The notes: generated by a model from the letters alone, not told the origin. Positions 53,541-62,457 are shown, counted from the stretch's first letter. The stretch is DNA of 64,000 bases from an uncultured Collinsella sp. (GCA_902495355.1 CABUWV010000007.1:1-64000), one strand, 5' to 3'. Numbers and translations: made by a program.

Positions 53541-54428
53541 CTACCAGCTCAGCAGCTCGTAACCATCCTCGGTCACCACGAGCTGTACCTCGCACTGGGC
53601 CGAATCGCTGCCGTCCTTGGTGCGCACGCACCAGCCGTCACCCTTGCTGATCTTGATGTCGGGCGCTCCGGCGTTGACCATGGGCTCGATGGTAAAGACC
53701 ATGCCCGGGGCCATGATAGTGTCCACATCGGGTGCCTCGGTGGTAAAGCCCACAAACGGGTCCTCGTGGAACTCCTTGCCAATGCCGTGTCCGCCGTACT
53801 CGCGCACCACGCTAAAGCCGGCGTCCTCGACCGTCTTTTGCACGGCCTCGGCCATCACAGACAGCGGCAGCCATGGCTTGACGGCTGCCAGACCCGCCTT
53901 CACGCTGGCGCGGGTGACGTCGACCAAGCGCTGGCGCTCGGCAGAGACCTCGCCGATGCAGAACATGCGGCTCGAATCACTAAAGTAGCCGTCCAAAATC
54001 GTGGAGCAGTCCACGTTGATGATGTCGCCCTCGTGCAGCACGTCCGTATCGCAGGGGATGCCGTGGCAGACGACGTCGTTGATCGAGGTACACACGCTCT
54101 TGGGATAGCCCTCGTAGTTGAGATCGGCCGGCGTGCCACCGTGCTCGACGGTGTAGTCGTAGATCATCTGGTCGATCTGGTTGGTGGTCATGCCAGCGGC
54201 GATGTGCTCGCCTACGTAATCGAGCACGCCCACGTTGATGGCGGCCGAGCGCTTGATGCCCTCGATATCGGCGGGCGTCTTGTAGAGCGTGCGGGGCAGA
54301 ACCTCCCAGCCCTCTTCCCACAGGCGCTCGAGGCGCTCATCAAAGGCGCTATGGCATTTCTTATATTTTTTGCCGCTGCCGCACCAGCAGGCGTCGTTGC
54401 GGCCGGGCACGGGTCCATTGTCAAACAT
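53541..54428 (-). CDS. map: Type I methionine aminopeptidase with N-terminal SEC-C zinc motif
   Basis: The 295-residue enzyme removes the initiator methionine. Residues 9-26 form a SEC-C motif (GRNDACWCGSGKKYKKCH, ligands C14, C16, C25, H26), a small zinc-binding module also found at the C-terminus of SecA. The catalytic domain follows, with metal ligands in NVDCSTILDGYFSDSSRM (two Asp), YGGHGIGKEFHEDP (His) and FTIEPMVN and its partner Glu near the end. SEC-C may dock the enzyme to ribosome or translocon partners; this is inferred. Confidence 0.95.
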   Translation of the reverse strand: MFDNGPVPGRNDACWCGSGKKYKKCHSAFDERLERLWEEGWEVLPRTLYKTPADIEGIKRSAAINVGVLDYVGEHIAAGMTTNQIDQMIYDYTVEHGGTPADLNYEGYPKSVCTSINDVVCHGIPCDTDVLHEGDIINVDCSTILDGYFSDSSRMFCIGEVSAERQRLVDVTRASVKAGLAAVKPWLPLSVMAEAVQKTVEDAGFSVVREYGGHGIGKEFHEDPFVGFTTEAPDVDTIMAPGMVFTIEPMVNAGAPDIKISKGDGWCVRTKDGSDSAQCEVQLVVTEDGYELLSW

Positions 54429-54483
54429 GGCTAACTTCCTTTCATTCGCAGCTAGTATAGCCCACTCACAGGGCAGCTGCGCG

Positions 54484-55260
54484 CTAGTAGCTCACCTGGC
54501 AGGGAATGCCGAGGGCGCGCACGCGCGCGGCAATGGCGTCGAGCACCTCGGGTGCTGCCTTGGCAAGGCCGGCGACCGGTGTCTCGCGCGCTACCGTGTA
54601 GATGGTTGCTTCTTGTGGGCGAATGCGCTCAAGCGCCGCGAGCCAGGGGGCAACGTACTCCTCGCCGGTGTTGTCGATGAGCTTGCCCTGATACTCACCG
54701 GTCAAAAAGATCGTCTGGATAATAACGTGACCGTCAAAGCTTGCGAACGTCTCGATCTGGTGCTCGACGTCGTAGGGGCCAACAGGCTGGTCGAGCAGCT
54801 GGATAAACGCCGGGTCGACGGTATCGAGCTTAAGAATGTTGTCGTCGACCATCATGAGCGCGTCGTGCACTTCGGGGCGGTCGGCGCGCGTGCCGTTGGA
54901 GAGCACGGCGATCTTGGAGTTTGGGGCAAGCTCGTCGCGCAGCGCGACGGCGCCGGCGATGGCCTGCGGAAACTCCGGTGCGGCGGTGGGCTCGCCGTTG
55001 CCTGCGAAGGTGATCACATCGGGGAGCTCGCCCTCGGCTGCCATCTCGCGCAGCTTTGCCTCGAGCGCGTCGAGTACCACGGCGGCTGTGTTGTACGGCT
55101 CATGGCAGGGGCGCTCGGCGTTGAGGCCGTTTTCGCAGTAAATGCAGTCGAACGTGCAGATTTTGCCGCTGGCCGGCATCATGTTGACGCCGAGCGAGAG
55201 GCCAAGGCGACGGCTGCGAACGGGCCCAAAGATGGGGCTGGCATTCAAAAACGTAGACAT
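54484..55260 (-). CDS. Radical SAM protein of unknown substrate
   Basis: A 258-residue radical SAM protein with the cluster motif CTFDCIYC (CxxxCxxC) near residues 33-40, an early PVRSRRLGLSLGVN stretch, and ITFAGNGEPTAAPEFP as the SAM-binding GGE-like region. It is like small stand-alone family members related to YcgN/MoaA-type wybutosine or cofactor enzymes, but no specific family is assured. I start at 55260 with GAGGAG 9 bases upstream; an ATG two codons earlier is possible. The much longer open frame upstream is a shadow that runs under the next gene. The gene is divergent from the alpha/beta hydrolase. Confidence 0.85.
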   Translation of the reverse strand: MSTFLNASPIFGPVRSRRLGLSLGVNMMPASGKICTFDCIYCENGLNAERPCHEPYNTAAVVLDALEAKLREMAAEGELPDVITFAGNGEPTAAPEFPQAIAGAVALRDELAPNSKIAVLSNGTRADRPEVHDALMMVDDNILKLDTVDPAFIQLLDQPVGPYDVEHQIETFASFDGHVIIQTIFLTGEYQGKLIDNTGEEYVAPWLAALERIRPQEATIYTVARETPVAGLAKAAPEVLDAIAARVRALGIPCQVSY

Positions 55261-55485
55261 AGGCATATGCTCCTCAAGACAATTGTGCCTAAGCATAGCA
55301 TCGGCTCCAAAGCAAGGTGCGGGCTCTTGCTTTACAAGTTTCGTTTTTTCACGTCGCCCATTATGCCGCGCCATGAAAAGCCTCGGGTCGGGTAAAGTTA
55401 ATCTGTTAACAAGGTGTAAGGCAATGTGGGTCCATCCAACCGCGCTGACGTGCAACTGGATGAGCATTGATGATGGGGGCACAAC

Positions 55486-56295
55486 ATGAATTATACGGTC
55501 GAGAATGCGGGCACCACGATTGCCTGTCGCGAATATGCCGGCCCAGATGTGTCGCCTGATGCTCCTGCCTTGGTGTGCGTGCACGGCGCTTGTGTCGACG
55601 GCACATTTTTCGACGGTATCGCTTGTGAGCTCAGCCGCAACTACCGTGTAATTGCCTACGACCGCCGCGGCTGCGGTGGCAGCAGCGATGCGGCAGACGG
55701 CAGCTATGATCTTGCCGCTCAGGCCGCCGACCTGCAAGCCGTGATCGAACACGTTGGCGCTCCGGCAAATGTGCTTGCGCATAGCGCCGGCACGTTGGTG
55801 GCGCTGGAGCTTCTTCGCACCGAACCCCATCTCGTCGCCCGTGCGATTCTGCATGAGCCGGCTGTGTCGGCCGAAGGCGTCGGTATGGGCGCAGCTCCGG
55901 TTTTGCTCGATATGATTGCGGCTGGAAAGGTTTCAAGGGCGCTCCGGCTTTTCTTGGGAGCTCTCGGCGACTTGGACCCCGAGGCTCCTGGGACGACCGA
56001 AGCGGAAGTCAAACATGCCCTGCGCAATGGTCGTTGCTTTATGGCGAACGAATATGGAACAAATATGACTTACGTTCCCAATTGGGATAGTGTCTGCGCA
56101 TCGAAGTCCGTTGCTGCTGTGCTTCTCGGCGAGCTTTCGCTCGGTACGCCCCGCGAGGCTGGTACGCGAGCGGCTGCCGAATATCTCGATTGCCCCCTTG
56201 TGACGATCCCGGGCGCGCATAACGGTCTGCGCGATCGCCCCGTTACGGCGGCAAACGCCGTTCGCGATGTCTTGGAGCGTTGGCACGCTCGATGA
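55486..56295 (+). CDS. Alpha/beta hydrolase fold protein
   Basis: A 269-residue hydrolase. The oxyanion-hole stretch is VCVHGACVDGTFFDG (near residue 30), followed by VIAYDRRGCGGSS, and the nucleophile elbow is LAHSAGT (Ser at about 104). A C-terminal histidine lies in IPGAHNGLRDRP. The overall pattern is like small esterase/lactonase enzymes. It has no partner gene, and the substrate is unknown. Confidence 0.9.
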   Translation: MNYTVENAGTTIACREYAGPDVSPDAPALVCVHGACVDGTFFDGIACELSRNYRVIAYDRRGCGGSSDAADGSYDLAAQAADLQAVIEHVGAPANVLAHSAGTLVALELLRTEPHLVARAILHEPAVSAEGVGMGAAPVLLDMIAAGKVSRALRLFLGALGDLDPEAPGTTEAEVKHALRNGRCFMANEYGTNMTYVPNWDSVCASKSVAAVLLGELSLGTPREAGTRAAAEYLDCPLVTIPGAHNGLRDRPVTAANAVRDVLERWHAR

Positions 56296-56494
56296 CCTGC
56301 GGGGAGAGGGGCTGTTAGCGTTTCGTCATTGTTAACGAATGCGCCCATAACCGCGCGCCCGCGGCTCCATTACCGCCGTTTGCCAGGTCATAAAAATGTA
56401 ACGATAATCGCGCGTTTGCCTTCAGCTGTTAGATGCTACCCTTGTACCAATTGATATGCACCGTTGCCGTGCGTAACGATAGGAAGGGCCCCAT

Positions 56495-58375
56495 ATGCTC
56501 AATAATCACGAGGTCAATCTAACCGACGAGGAGGCTGCCGCCGAGGTCGCCCGTGTCGCAAGGACCTACCCCGTGGTACGTTTGCTGTCGGCCGATCAGA
56601 TTAAGAGCGAGCCTAACTGCCTGCTCGCCGGCGATCGCTGCCCTTGTCTGCGTCAGTCGAGTCTTGAGGCCTTGACAGATTCCGATGAGGTGTCGGAGCA
56701 ACTGCTCAACGATGGTGTTGAGTACCGCGCCCGTCTGCGCCCTCTAAAGGTCGAGGGCGAGCCTCATGTCTTGCTGATGGTGCGTCCGATCGATGGGCAA
56801 GAGGCTGCAGAAGAGGACCTTGTCTACACCGACGTGCTGACGAATGTGCGCAATCGCCGATATTACGAAGAAAAGCTCCGTAGCGCCCGCATGAAGGCCG
56901 GTGTTGCGATGATCGACCTTGATGATTTTAGGGTCTTCAACGATACGTGTGGCCGCCATGCCGGCGACCTTGCGCTCGGTGCTGTGGCAACAGCCATACG
57001 CAGCGGAATTCGTTCGACTGACGAGCTTGTACGCTATGGCTGCGACAAGTTTGTGGTCGTCATGCCCGATATTCCCTCCGATGACTTCACCCGTCGCCTG
57101 CACCAGGTGTCCGATGCCGTTCATGCCACGATTGTTCCGGGCCATGAGTACGTGAGCTTGACGGCATGTATTGGTGGCGTTCGCATTCATGGCGAGACGG
57201 TCGATGAGGGTGTTGGCCGCGCTGTCCAGTTACTGAGCCGTGCCAAGGCAAAAGCCGGTACGGTCGTGACCGATGCCGATTCCATCGAGGCCTTCCAAAG
57301 CGAAAAGCCTTTGGTGCTTATTGTCGATGACTCCGACATGAACCGAGCCATTCTCAACGAGATGCTCAAGGACGAGTATTGCATTCTCGAGGCCGCCAAC
57401 GGTCGTACGGCGCTCGACATGGTCGACCGCTATGGCGATGAGTTGTCGCTCGTGCTACTGGATATTGTCATGCCGGGCATAAGCGGCTTTGAGGTGCTGG
57501 CCGATCTGTCGCGCCGATCGGGTATCGACAATCTGCCTTTCATCATGATTTCGAGCGAAGATTCCGATGATATGGTTTTGCGCGCGTACGAGCTGGGCGC
57601 CTCGGACTATATCAACCGCCCGTTTGACTCCCGTGTCGTGCGCCGCCGTGTAAGCAACACCATCCGCCTATACGCCAAGCAGCGCCGCCTGACGAGCCTG
57701 CTGTCCCAGCAGTACAACGAGCGCGTCAAGAACAGTCGCATGCTCATCGACATCATGGCCGGCGTCATGGAGCTTCGCAATGGCGAGAGCGGCAGGCACG
57801 TTACGAACATCGAGAAGCTGACCGAGCTGCTGCTTGGCTGTCTGGTCCAGCGTAGCGGCACGATCTCCCTCGACAATGAGGAACGCTCTACGATTGCCCT
57901 GGCTTCGGCGCTGCACGATATCGGCAAGATGTCGATTGACGATGCGATTCTCAACAAACCCGGGCGCCTTACGCCCGAGGAGTTCGAGATTATGAAGACG
58001 CATACCACGATGGGCGCCGACATGTTGCTTGAGCTGGGCCGCCATCACGTCGGCAATGCGCTTATGGAATATGCGTACCAGATTGCGCGTTGGCATCACG
58101 AGCGCTGGGACGGCAAGGGCTATCCCGATGGCCTTAAGGGCGACGAGATTCCCATTGCCGCGCAGGTGGTCTCGGTGGCCGACGTGTATGATGCGCTGAC
58201 GAGCGTGCGCGTGTACAAGGACGCTATCCCGCACAAGGAGGCGATCCAGATGATCCTGGACGGTAAGTGCGGTACCTTTAACCCACTGTTGCTCGACTGC
58301 CTGCTCGAGGTGCAAGACCGTATTGCCGAGACGTTGGCACGCCCCGCCGACGTTGTCGCGTTTCCCACGATTTAG
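56495..58375 (+). CDS. Degenerate GGDEF - receiver - HD-GYP signalling protein
   Basis: The 626-residue protein has three signalling domains. Residues about 108-265 have the diguanylate cyclase fold (YTDVLTNVRNRRYYEE), but the active site reads RYGCDKF instead of GGDEF, so it is probably inactive for synthesis. Residues 273-390 are a receiver with acid pair D278/D279, phospho-acceptor D323 (LLDIVMPG) and a conserved Lys region changed to YINRPF. Residues 415-620 are an HD-GYP phosphodiesterase (ALHDIGKM with H474/D475, and HHERWDGKGYPDGL). It likely degrades cyclic-di-GMP under phosphorelay control. An Hpt gene follows 24 bp downstream. Confidence 0.92.
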   Translation: MLNNHEVNLTDEEAAAEVARVARTYPVVRLLSADQIKSEPNCLLAGDRCPCLRQSSLEALTDSDEVSEQLLNDGVEYRARLRPLKVEGEPHVLLMVRPIDGQEAAEEDLVYTDVLTNVRNRRYYEEKLRSARMKAGVAMIDLDDFRVFNDTCGRHAGDLALGAVATAIRSGIRSTDELVRYGCDKFVVVMPDIPSDDFTRRLHQVSDAVHATIVPGHEYVSLTACIGGVRIHGETVDEGVGRAVQLLSRAKAKAGTVVTDADSIEAFQSEKPLVLIVDDSDMNRAILNEMLKDEYCILEAANGRTALDMVDRYGDELSLVLLDIVMPGISGFEVLADLSRRSGIDNLPFIMISSEDSDDMVLRAYELGASDYINRPFDSRVVRRRVSNTIRLYAKQRRLTSLLSQQYNERVKNSRMLIDIMAGVMELRNGESGRHVTNIEKLTELLLGCLVQRSGTISLDNEERSTIALASALHDIGKMSIDDAILNKPGRLTPEEFEIMKTHTTMGADMLLELGRHHVGNALMEYAYQIARWHHERWDGKGYPDGLKGDEIPIAAQVVSVADVYDALTSVRVYKDAIPHKEAIQMILDGKCGTFNPLLLDCLLEVQDRIAETLARPADVVAFPTI

Positions 58376-58399
58376 TTTGAACAAAGGAGTTTTTAATCC

Positions 58400-58756
58400 A
58401 TGATTTCCATGCGTGAGGCGTATGAGAAGATCGGCGCTAATTATGATGACGCGTGCGCTCGGCTGATGGGCGAGGAAATGCTTGCCCGCTTTGCCCCCAA
58501 GTTTTTGGATGACGAGAGCATGGACAAGCTGGAGGCCGCCATGGCGGCAGGAGACGCCGAAGGTGCGTTTATGGCATCGCACACGCTCAAGGGCGTGAGC
58601 CAGAACCTGGGATTCGATAATCTGTACGAGCCGGCGGTCGTGGTGACCGAAGCGCTGCGCGGCGCCGATGCCGTTGACGGCGCTCGCGAGGGAATGCATG
58701 CGTTGCAGCAGCAATATGCGGCTACGATGTCGGCCCTGCGCGAAGCGGCTGAATAA
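58400..58756 (+). CDS. Hpt domain phosphotransfer protein
   Basis: A 118-residue helical protein with a histidine phosphotransfer site, His61 in ASHTLKGVSQNLGF. AAAGGAG lies about 10 bases before the ATG. It follows the receiver/HD-GYP gene by 24 bp, so it most likely passes phosphate to or from that receiver. No histidine kinase is encoded nearby, so the donor must be elsewhere. Confidence 0.92.
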   Translation: MISMREAYEKIGANYDDACARLMGEEMLARFAPKFLDDESMDKLEAAMAAGDAEGAFMASHTLKGVSQNLGFDNLYEPAVVVTEALRGADAVDGAREGMHALQQQYAATMSALREAAE

Positions 58757-58780
58757 GAGCTTGCGAGCCTTGATGACTAT

Positions 58781-58844
58781 GAGAGTGGATAATCTCCCGT
58801 TTTAGGCCCGGTGGTGGCCTCGAAGTGGGAGATTATCCACTCTC
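58781..58844. repeat. 18-bp perfect inverted repeat after the Hpt gene
   Basis: GAGAGTGGATAATCTCCC (58781-58798) pairs with its complement (58827-58844) around 28 bases that hold a small AGGC/GCCT stem. A further ATCCACTCTC half-copy follows near 58863. There is no T tract. It could act as a terminator or 3' stabiliser. Confidence 0.65.
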
Positions 58845-58932
58845 GTTCGATACGTGTCCAAAATCCACTCTCACCCCTTCTGATTAGTGAATGGGCTATG
58901 CGCACTGGCGGGGCTTTCCGCATGCAATCAAT

Positions 58933-58964
58933 ATCGTTGTTCGATAAACTGTTCGAATAACGAT
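58933..58964. promoter_or_regulatory. Operator-like palindrome before the DUF2975-like/HTH pair
   Basis: ATCGTTGTTCG pairs with CGAATAACGAT (10 of 11) around 10 bases. It is 22 bp before the membrane protein start. A related CGATAA pair lies before the ABC operon at 59977-60012. Binding by the HTH protein of this operon is inferred. Confidence 0.5.
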
Positions 58965-58985
58965 AGAGTCGATGAGGGTGAGTGT

Positions 58986-59546
58986 ATGTCTAACAGCGTT
59001 CAGCGTATGGCCAAAGCGGGCGAAAATATCAGGAAGCTTGGCTTTTGCATGGCAGCCGTTTTTGCAGGGATGCTCGTCGCTTTTGCCGCGTTGGTTGTTT
59101 ACGTGATCTGGTATGCGGTTGCAAACGTTGCTTCTGTCGATTCATTCGGCGTCGTGACGCTTCTCGATGGCGGGTGCATCGTTATCCCAAGCGGACTGTG
59201 CCTGGCACTCGTCGTGGGTATTTCGCTTGTCGTTCTGTGTGGGATCAGCCGTAACATCTCGCGAGGCGTCTCGCCCTTTACCAAGACGCATGTGCGGCTT
59301 ATCCGTGTTCTTGCGCTTGCCTTTGCTGTTAACGCCGCGGTTTCGCTTATTGGTGCCTACGGATCGGTCAATCTTACCATTGGTGGGCTGGAGCTTTACG
59401 TCGTGCCTCATTCCTTCGTTATTGAGATTTGCCAAGGCGTTGCCTTTGATGCGGGGTCGCTTATCGGCGCAGTTGTCTGTTTGTTTATCTCGGCGATCTG
59501 GAGTTATGCCTCGCTGCTCCAAGAGCAGTCTGACGAGCTTGTGTAG
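58986..59546 (+). CDS. DUF2975-like four-helix membrane protein
   Basis: The 186-residue protein has four hydrophobic helices (about 20-45, 65-90, 105-130, 150-175) separated by short loops, with SRNISRGVSPFTKTHVRLIRV in the middle, a stretch typical of DUF2975 proteins. These proteins are usually paired, as here, with a small Cro/CI-type regulator whose gene begins 8 bp later. ATG 58986 follows GAGGGTGAG. The role is unknown; the pair may sense membrane state. Confidence 0.8.
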   Translation: MSNSVQRMAKAGENIRKLGFCMAAVFAGMLVAFAALVVYVIWYAVANVASVDSFGVVTLLDGGCIVIPSGLCLALVVGISLVVLCGISRNISRGVSPFTKTHVRLIRVLALAFAVNAAVSLIGAYGSVNLTIGGLELYVVPHSFVIEICQGVAFDAGSLIGAVVCLFISAIWSYASLLQEQSDELV

Positions 59547-59554
59547 GAGGAAAC

Positions 59555-59884
59555 ATGAGCTATCTCATCATCGAGCTTGAGACGCAGCTGCTTAAGACCG
59601 GAAAGACCAGCGCTGATCTGATTCGGGCGACGGGGCATACTCCGGCTAATATTTCAAAGCTTAGAAACGGAAAAATTAAAGCTATTCGCCTTAAGACGCT
59701 TCTCGATATTTGCGATGAACTTGACTGTCAACCGGGAGATATTATTCGGCGGGTGAGTGAGAAAGAGCTTGAGGAGCTTATTGTTGAGCGTGCAAAAAAT
59801 GTCGTGAGGCAGATGCGGAATGGTGGAGGCAATGAGGCGTCGCTTCCGACATCAGTCTTTGCTGTAGATTTGAGCGACGAGTAG
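59555..59884 (+). CDS. Small XRE/Cro-type helix-turn-helix regulator
   Basis: The 109-residue protein has an HTH at residues about 10-65 (LIRATGHTPANISKLRNGKI, LKTLLDICDELDCQPGDII), in the style of YozG-like regulators paired with DUF2975 proteins. The C-terminal 40 residues are charged and unlike a known domain. AGGAGG lies 6 bases before the ATG. It probably controls its own operon and perhaps the ABC transporter that follows, since related CGATAA-type sites lie before both. Confidence 0.85.
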   Translation: MSYLIIELETQLLKTGKTSADLIRATGHTPANISKLRNGKIKAIRLKTLLDICDELDCQPGDIIRRVSEKELEELIVERAKNVVRQMRNGGGNEASLPTSVFAVDLSDE

Positions 59885-59921
59885 CATATAGCGAGCAGCT
59901 AAAACGAGATATTGGTGTGAT

Positions 59922-59953
59922 GGGGCCCGTGTCTAGCGCGGGCCCCATCTCTT
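59922..59953 (+). terminator. Terminator after the HTH gene
   Basis: GGGGCCCG/CGGGCCCC arms around a nine-base loop are followed by ATCTCTTT. Confidence 0.75.
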
Positions 59954-59962
59954 TAAATTATC

Positions 59963-60012
59963 TTGACAAATATGAGTTATCGAAAAACAATAACAACCAT
60001 GCAAAACGATAA
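59963..60012 (+). promoter_or_regulatory. Promoter/operator region of the ABC-2 type exporter
   Basis: TTGACA at 59963-59968 with an AT-rich stretch 17-18 bases on (AACAAT/ACAATA) is a weak sigma-70-like promoter. TTATCG (59977-59982) and CGATAA (60007-60012) form an inverted pair across it, similar to the motif at 58933. Confidence 0.45.
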
Positions 60013-60029
60013 AGGAAAGAAGGAACGAT

Positions 60030-60791
60030 ATGAGCGGTTTTTCTATCAAGCAGAACGGGGGTCCAATGAACGCATCAGCGATTAAGCTATCAAAGGTGTC
60101 AAAGCGCTACGGGAAACGGCGCGTTTTGCATGACGTTTCCTTCGAGGTGCATCAGTCTGAGCTCTGTGCCCTTGTCGGTGCAAACGGTGCGGGCAAAAGC
60201 ACGCTTATTAAAATCGTCTTGGGCCTCTGCGAGCCATCGTCGGGGAGCGTGGAGCTCTTTGGAGGCAAATCAAAAAGAGAGCTTGGCTTGATGCGGACGC
60301 GTGTCGGCTATGTGCCAGATTCCAGCGGAGCATACCAATCCCTCAGTGCGGTTGAGAATCTCCAAATCCGATGTTTGGAATGGGGGCTTGATGCGAATCG
60401 TGAGATTCCTCGCGTTTTGAGCCTAGTTGGACTGGATGCCGATGAGAAAAAGAACATGAGCAGTTTTTCTCTGGGAATGAAACGGCGGCTGGATATAGCT
60501 ACGGCTTTGTTGGGTGACACTGATCTGCTTATTTTTGATGAGCCAGCGAACGGGTTGGACCCGCTGGGCATCGAGAGTATATGGGCCCTTATCGGTCGAT
60601 TGAATCGAGAACAGGGTAAGACCATGCTCATCTCTAGCCATGATTTGGATGAGTTGGCATCAGTTGCAACAAGTTGCGTGTTTATCCATGACGGCGAACT
60701 GCTGAAAAAGGAACCGATGGACGTCATAAGGGATGAGGCATCGTCCCTAAAAGAGTATTACAGGCGCTTGATGAAGGCGGTCTCGCTATGA
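60030..60791 (+). CDS. ABC transporter ATP-binding protein
   Basis: A 253-residue ATPase with Walker A GANGAGKSTL (near residue 51), signature SFSLGMKRRLDIATAL and Walker B LLIFDEPANGLDPLG. The LSLGMKRR-type signature and the two following membrane genes point to an ABC-2 exporter of the bacitracin/lantibiotic-immunity or Na+-exporter style. The start at 60030 has GAAGGAACGAT directly upstream; an internal ATG at 60066 matches the family start but has a weaker site. It overlaps the next gene by four bases. Confidence 0.93.
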   Translation: MSGFSIKQNGGPMNASAIKLSKVSKRYGKRRVLHDVSFEVHQSELCALVGANGAGKSTLIKIVLGLCEPSSGSVELFGGKSKRELGLMRTRVGYVPDSSGAYQSLSAVENLQIRCLEWGLDANREIPRVLSLVGLDADEKKNMSSFSLGMKRRLDIATALLGDTDLLIFDEPANGLDPLGIESIWALIGRLNREQGKTMLISSHDLDELASVATSCVFIHDGELLKKEPMDVIRDEASSLKEYYRRLMKAVSL

Positions 60792-61612
60792 AGCGGGCGA
60801 TCCATCCCATAAAGGCAGATATGATGCGTTTGCACAGGATGTTTCCGGCGAAGTTTGGTCTTACGCTTATGCTGGCGTTCGGCCTTCTCTTCTGTGTCTT
60901 TCTAAAAAACGGAACAACGTTGCTCGCCTTTGGCAATAGCGTTTTTGGGGAGGATATTGGTTTCTGCTGGAATGTAATCGATCCTTCTGCACCCGATGAG
61001 TCCCTTGTGCGCAGTGCTTTTGCCGGCACCTCCCTGTTCGTTCCGCTCATCGTTTGCCTGGCGATTTTACAGGAGCGCGGCTATGAAGAGGGATGCCGAA
61101 TTTCTTCAGCAAGAGGTCTTGCCCGCTTTAACGGGGCTCTGGCACATGCACTTTCGTCTTCTTTAATAATCGGCGCAGCATATAGTGCGCTTTGCCTTCT
61201 TCTTTTTGCAATAGCCATAATACGTGGAGGGCATAACTACTCGCACGACATGCTAACTGCATTTTTGCCCGCAATGATAGTCAACGCCGTATTGGTGATA
61301 TCGGTTGCGCTGGAGACGGTGACCATCTATCGGATTACAGGCAGCGCTGTATTGAGCGGGGCTGCGATAATAATTGGATTTGTCATGAGCTTGACGCTCT
61401 ACGGAACTTACCTTCAGACGCCCATACCGTCCTTGCGATGGATCTTCTTTCTTCCGGGGCCGTACCTTGGAGTCGGATGTGCCCTTGGGTATAGCGATAT
61501 GGGGCAGCTGACGCTTCTGGGATATGGCGCGGCAGCCAGCTGTCTGTCGGTATTGATTTACGCTCTCTTGAGCTTTCGCGCTGGGGGTGTGCTCAATGGC
61601 TCGTCAGATTAA
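60788..61612 (+). CDS. ABC-2 type transporter membrane subunit 1
   Basis: A 274-residue membrane protein with about six hydrophobic segments (for example LTLMLAFGLLFCVFL at the start and VLVISVALETVTIY in the middle). It is not conserved enough for me to name a family. It overlaps the ATPase gene (ATGA) and the next membrane gene, so the three form one operon and probably one transporter. Confidence 0.85.
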   Translation: MKRAIHPIKADMMRLHRMFPAKFGLTLMLAFGLLFCVFLKNGTTLLAFGNSVFGEDIGFCWNVIDPSAPDESLVRSAFAGTSLFVPLIVCLAILQERGYEEGCRISSARGLARFNGALAHALSSSLIIGAAYSALCLLLFAIAIIRGGHNYSHDMLTAFLPAMIVNAVLVISVALETVTIYRITGSAVLSGAAIIIGFVMSLTLYGTYLQTPIPSLRWIFFLPGPYLGVGCALGYSDMGQLTLLGYGAAASCLSVLIYALLSFRAGGVLNGSSD

Positions 61613-62414
61613 AAGACTTCTCCAGTCAGAATTGAAGCATGTGAGCAAATGGACGTACGCCTTAATCCTGGTAATTTATGCGTGCATGGTGGTATTGCAG
61701 CTTAATTCTTTCCCGATGTGGTTCTGCAGCCTCCGTGAGAACAGTTTCTTGGGCTTTTTCCCAGACCCGACGCTTCGGCTATCGGCGGAGGATGTCCTTC
61801 TATTTGGTAATGCAGAGGTTTTTCGCGGTCTGCTGTTCAACGTAGCCCCGTTGGCTCATGCATTGTTCTTTCCGTTCATCGCGGCTTGCATTGTGCCGTG
61901 CTTTGTCAGTTCGGGCTTTATTGAGGAACCGTGGGGGCTGTCGGAGGCTCGGGGAGGGAAGCGTGTGTGCGCTATCGTTGCGCGAGTGGTGCTGTCTTCT
62001 TTTGCCCTTTTGGGCGCGTTTGTCCTGTCGAGTGTCGTTTTGTACTGTCTTAACTGCGTAATCGTTTTGGATGCTCGGCAGTATTTCGACCTGCATGTAT
62101 TTTGCTATCGACTTCTTCTGGCGAGTGTCGTCTGCCTTGCATACGTGGTCTCTTGCGTGATCGTTGTTTCCTATTTTGGGTCCGGCTTCGGTCCGATTGG
62201 CATGCTGTTGCTTGTCAACGTCGTAGCGATCTACATACAGCTCGGGACCAATTCCATGCTTCCGCTTCCAGCCTCGATGCTCATGTGGATTTGTGGCGTG
62301 ACCCCGTTGGGGAATAGTCAATGCATTTCGATTCTAATTGACTGCCTAATAAACGTAGCAAGCGTTTTTGCCATTTGCTTTACCGTCGACCGATTGCGGT
62401 CGAGATTTCTTTGA
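61596..62414 (+). CDS. ABC-2 type transporter membrane subunit 2
   Basis: A 272-residue membrane protein with about six hydrophobic segments, including ALILVIYACMVVLQL near the N-terminus and SVVCLAYVVSCVIVVSYF. ATG 61596 overlaps the previous gene by 17 bp with GGGGGTG upstream. It is likely the second membrane subunit of the exporter. The substrate is unknown. Confidence 0.83.
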   Translation: MARQIKRLLQSELKHVSKWTYALILVIYACMVVLQLNSFPMWFCSLRENSFLGFFPDPTLRLSAEDVLLFGNAEVFRGLLFNVAPLAHALFFPFIAACIVPCFVSSGFIEEPWGLSEARGGKRVCAIVARVVLSSFALLGAFVLSSVVLYCLNCVIVLDARQYFDLHVFCYRLLLASVVCLAYVVSCVIVVSYFGSGFGPIGMLLLVNVVAIYIQLGTNSMLPLPASMLMWICGVTPLGNSQCISILIDCLINVASVFAICFTVDRLRSRFL

Positions 62415-62457
62415 TTGTTTGTGAGGGAAAATCATACCGAGCATACCAAATACAGGG

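Noticed and set aside
54484..55854. Long form of the radical SAM protein (456 residues)
   Set aside because: The extra N-terminal part lies antisense to the alpha/beta hydrolase gene and has no homology; a ribosome site supports the shorter start at 55260.
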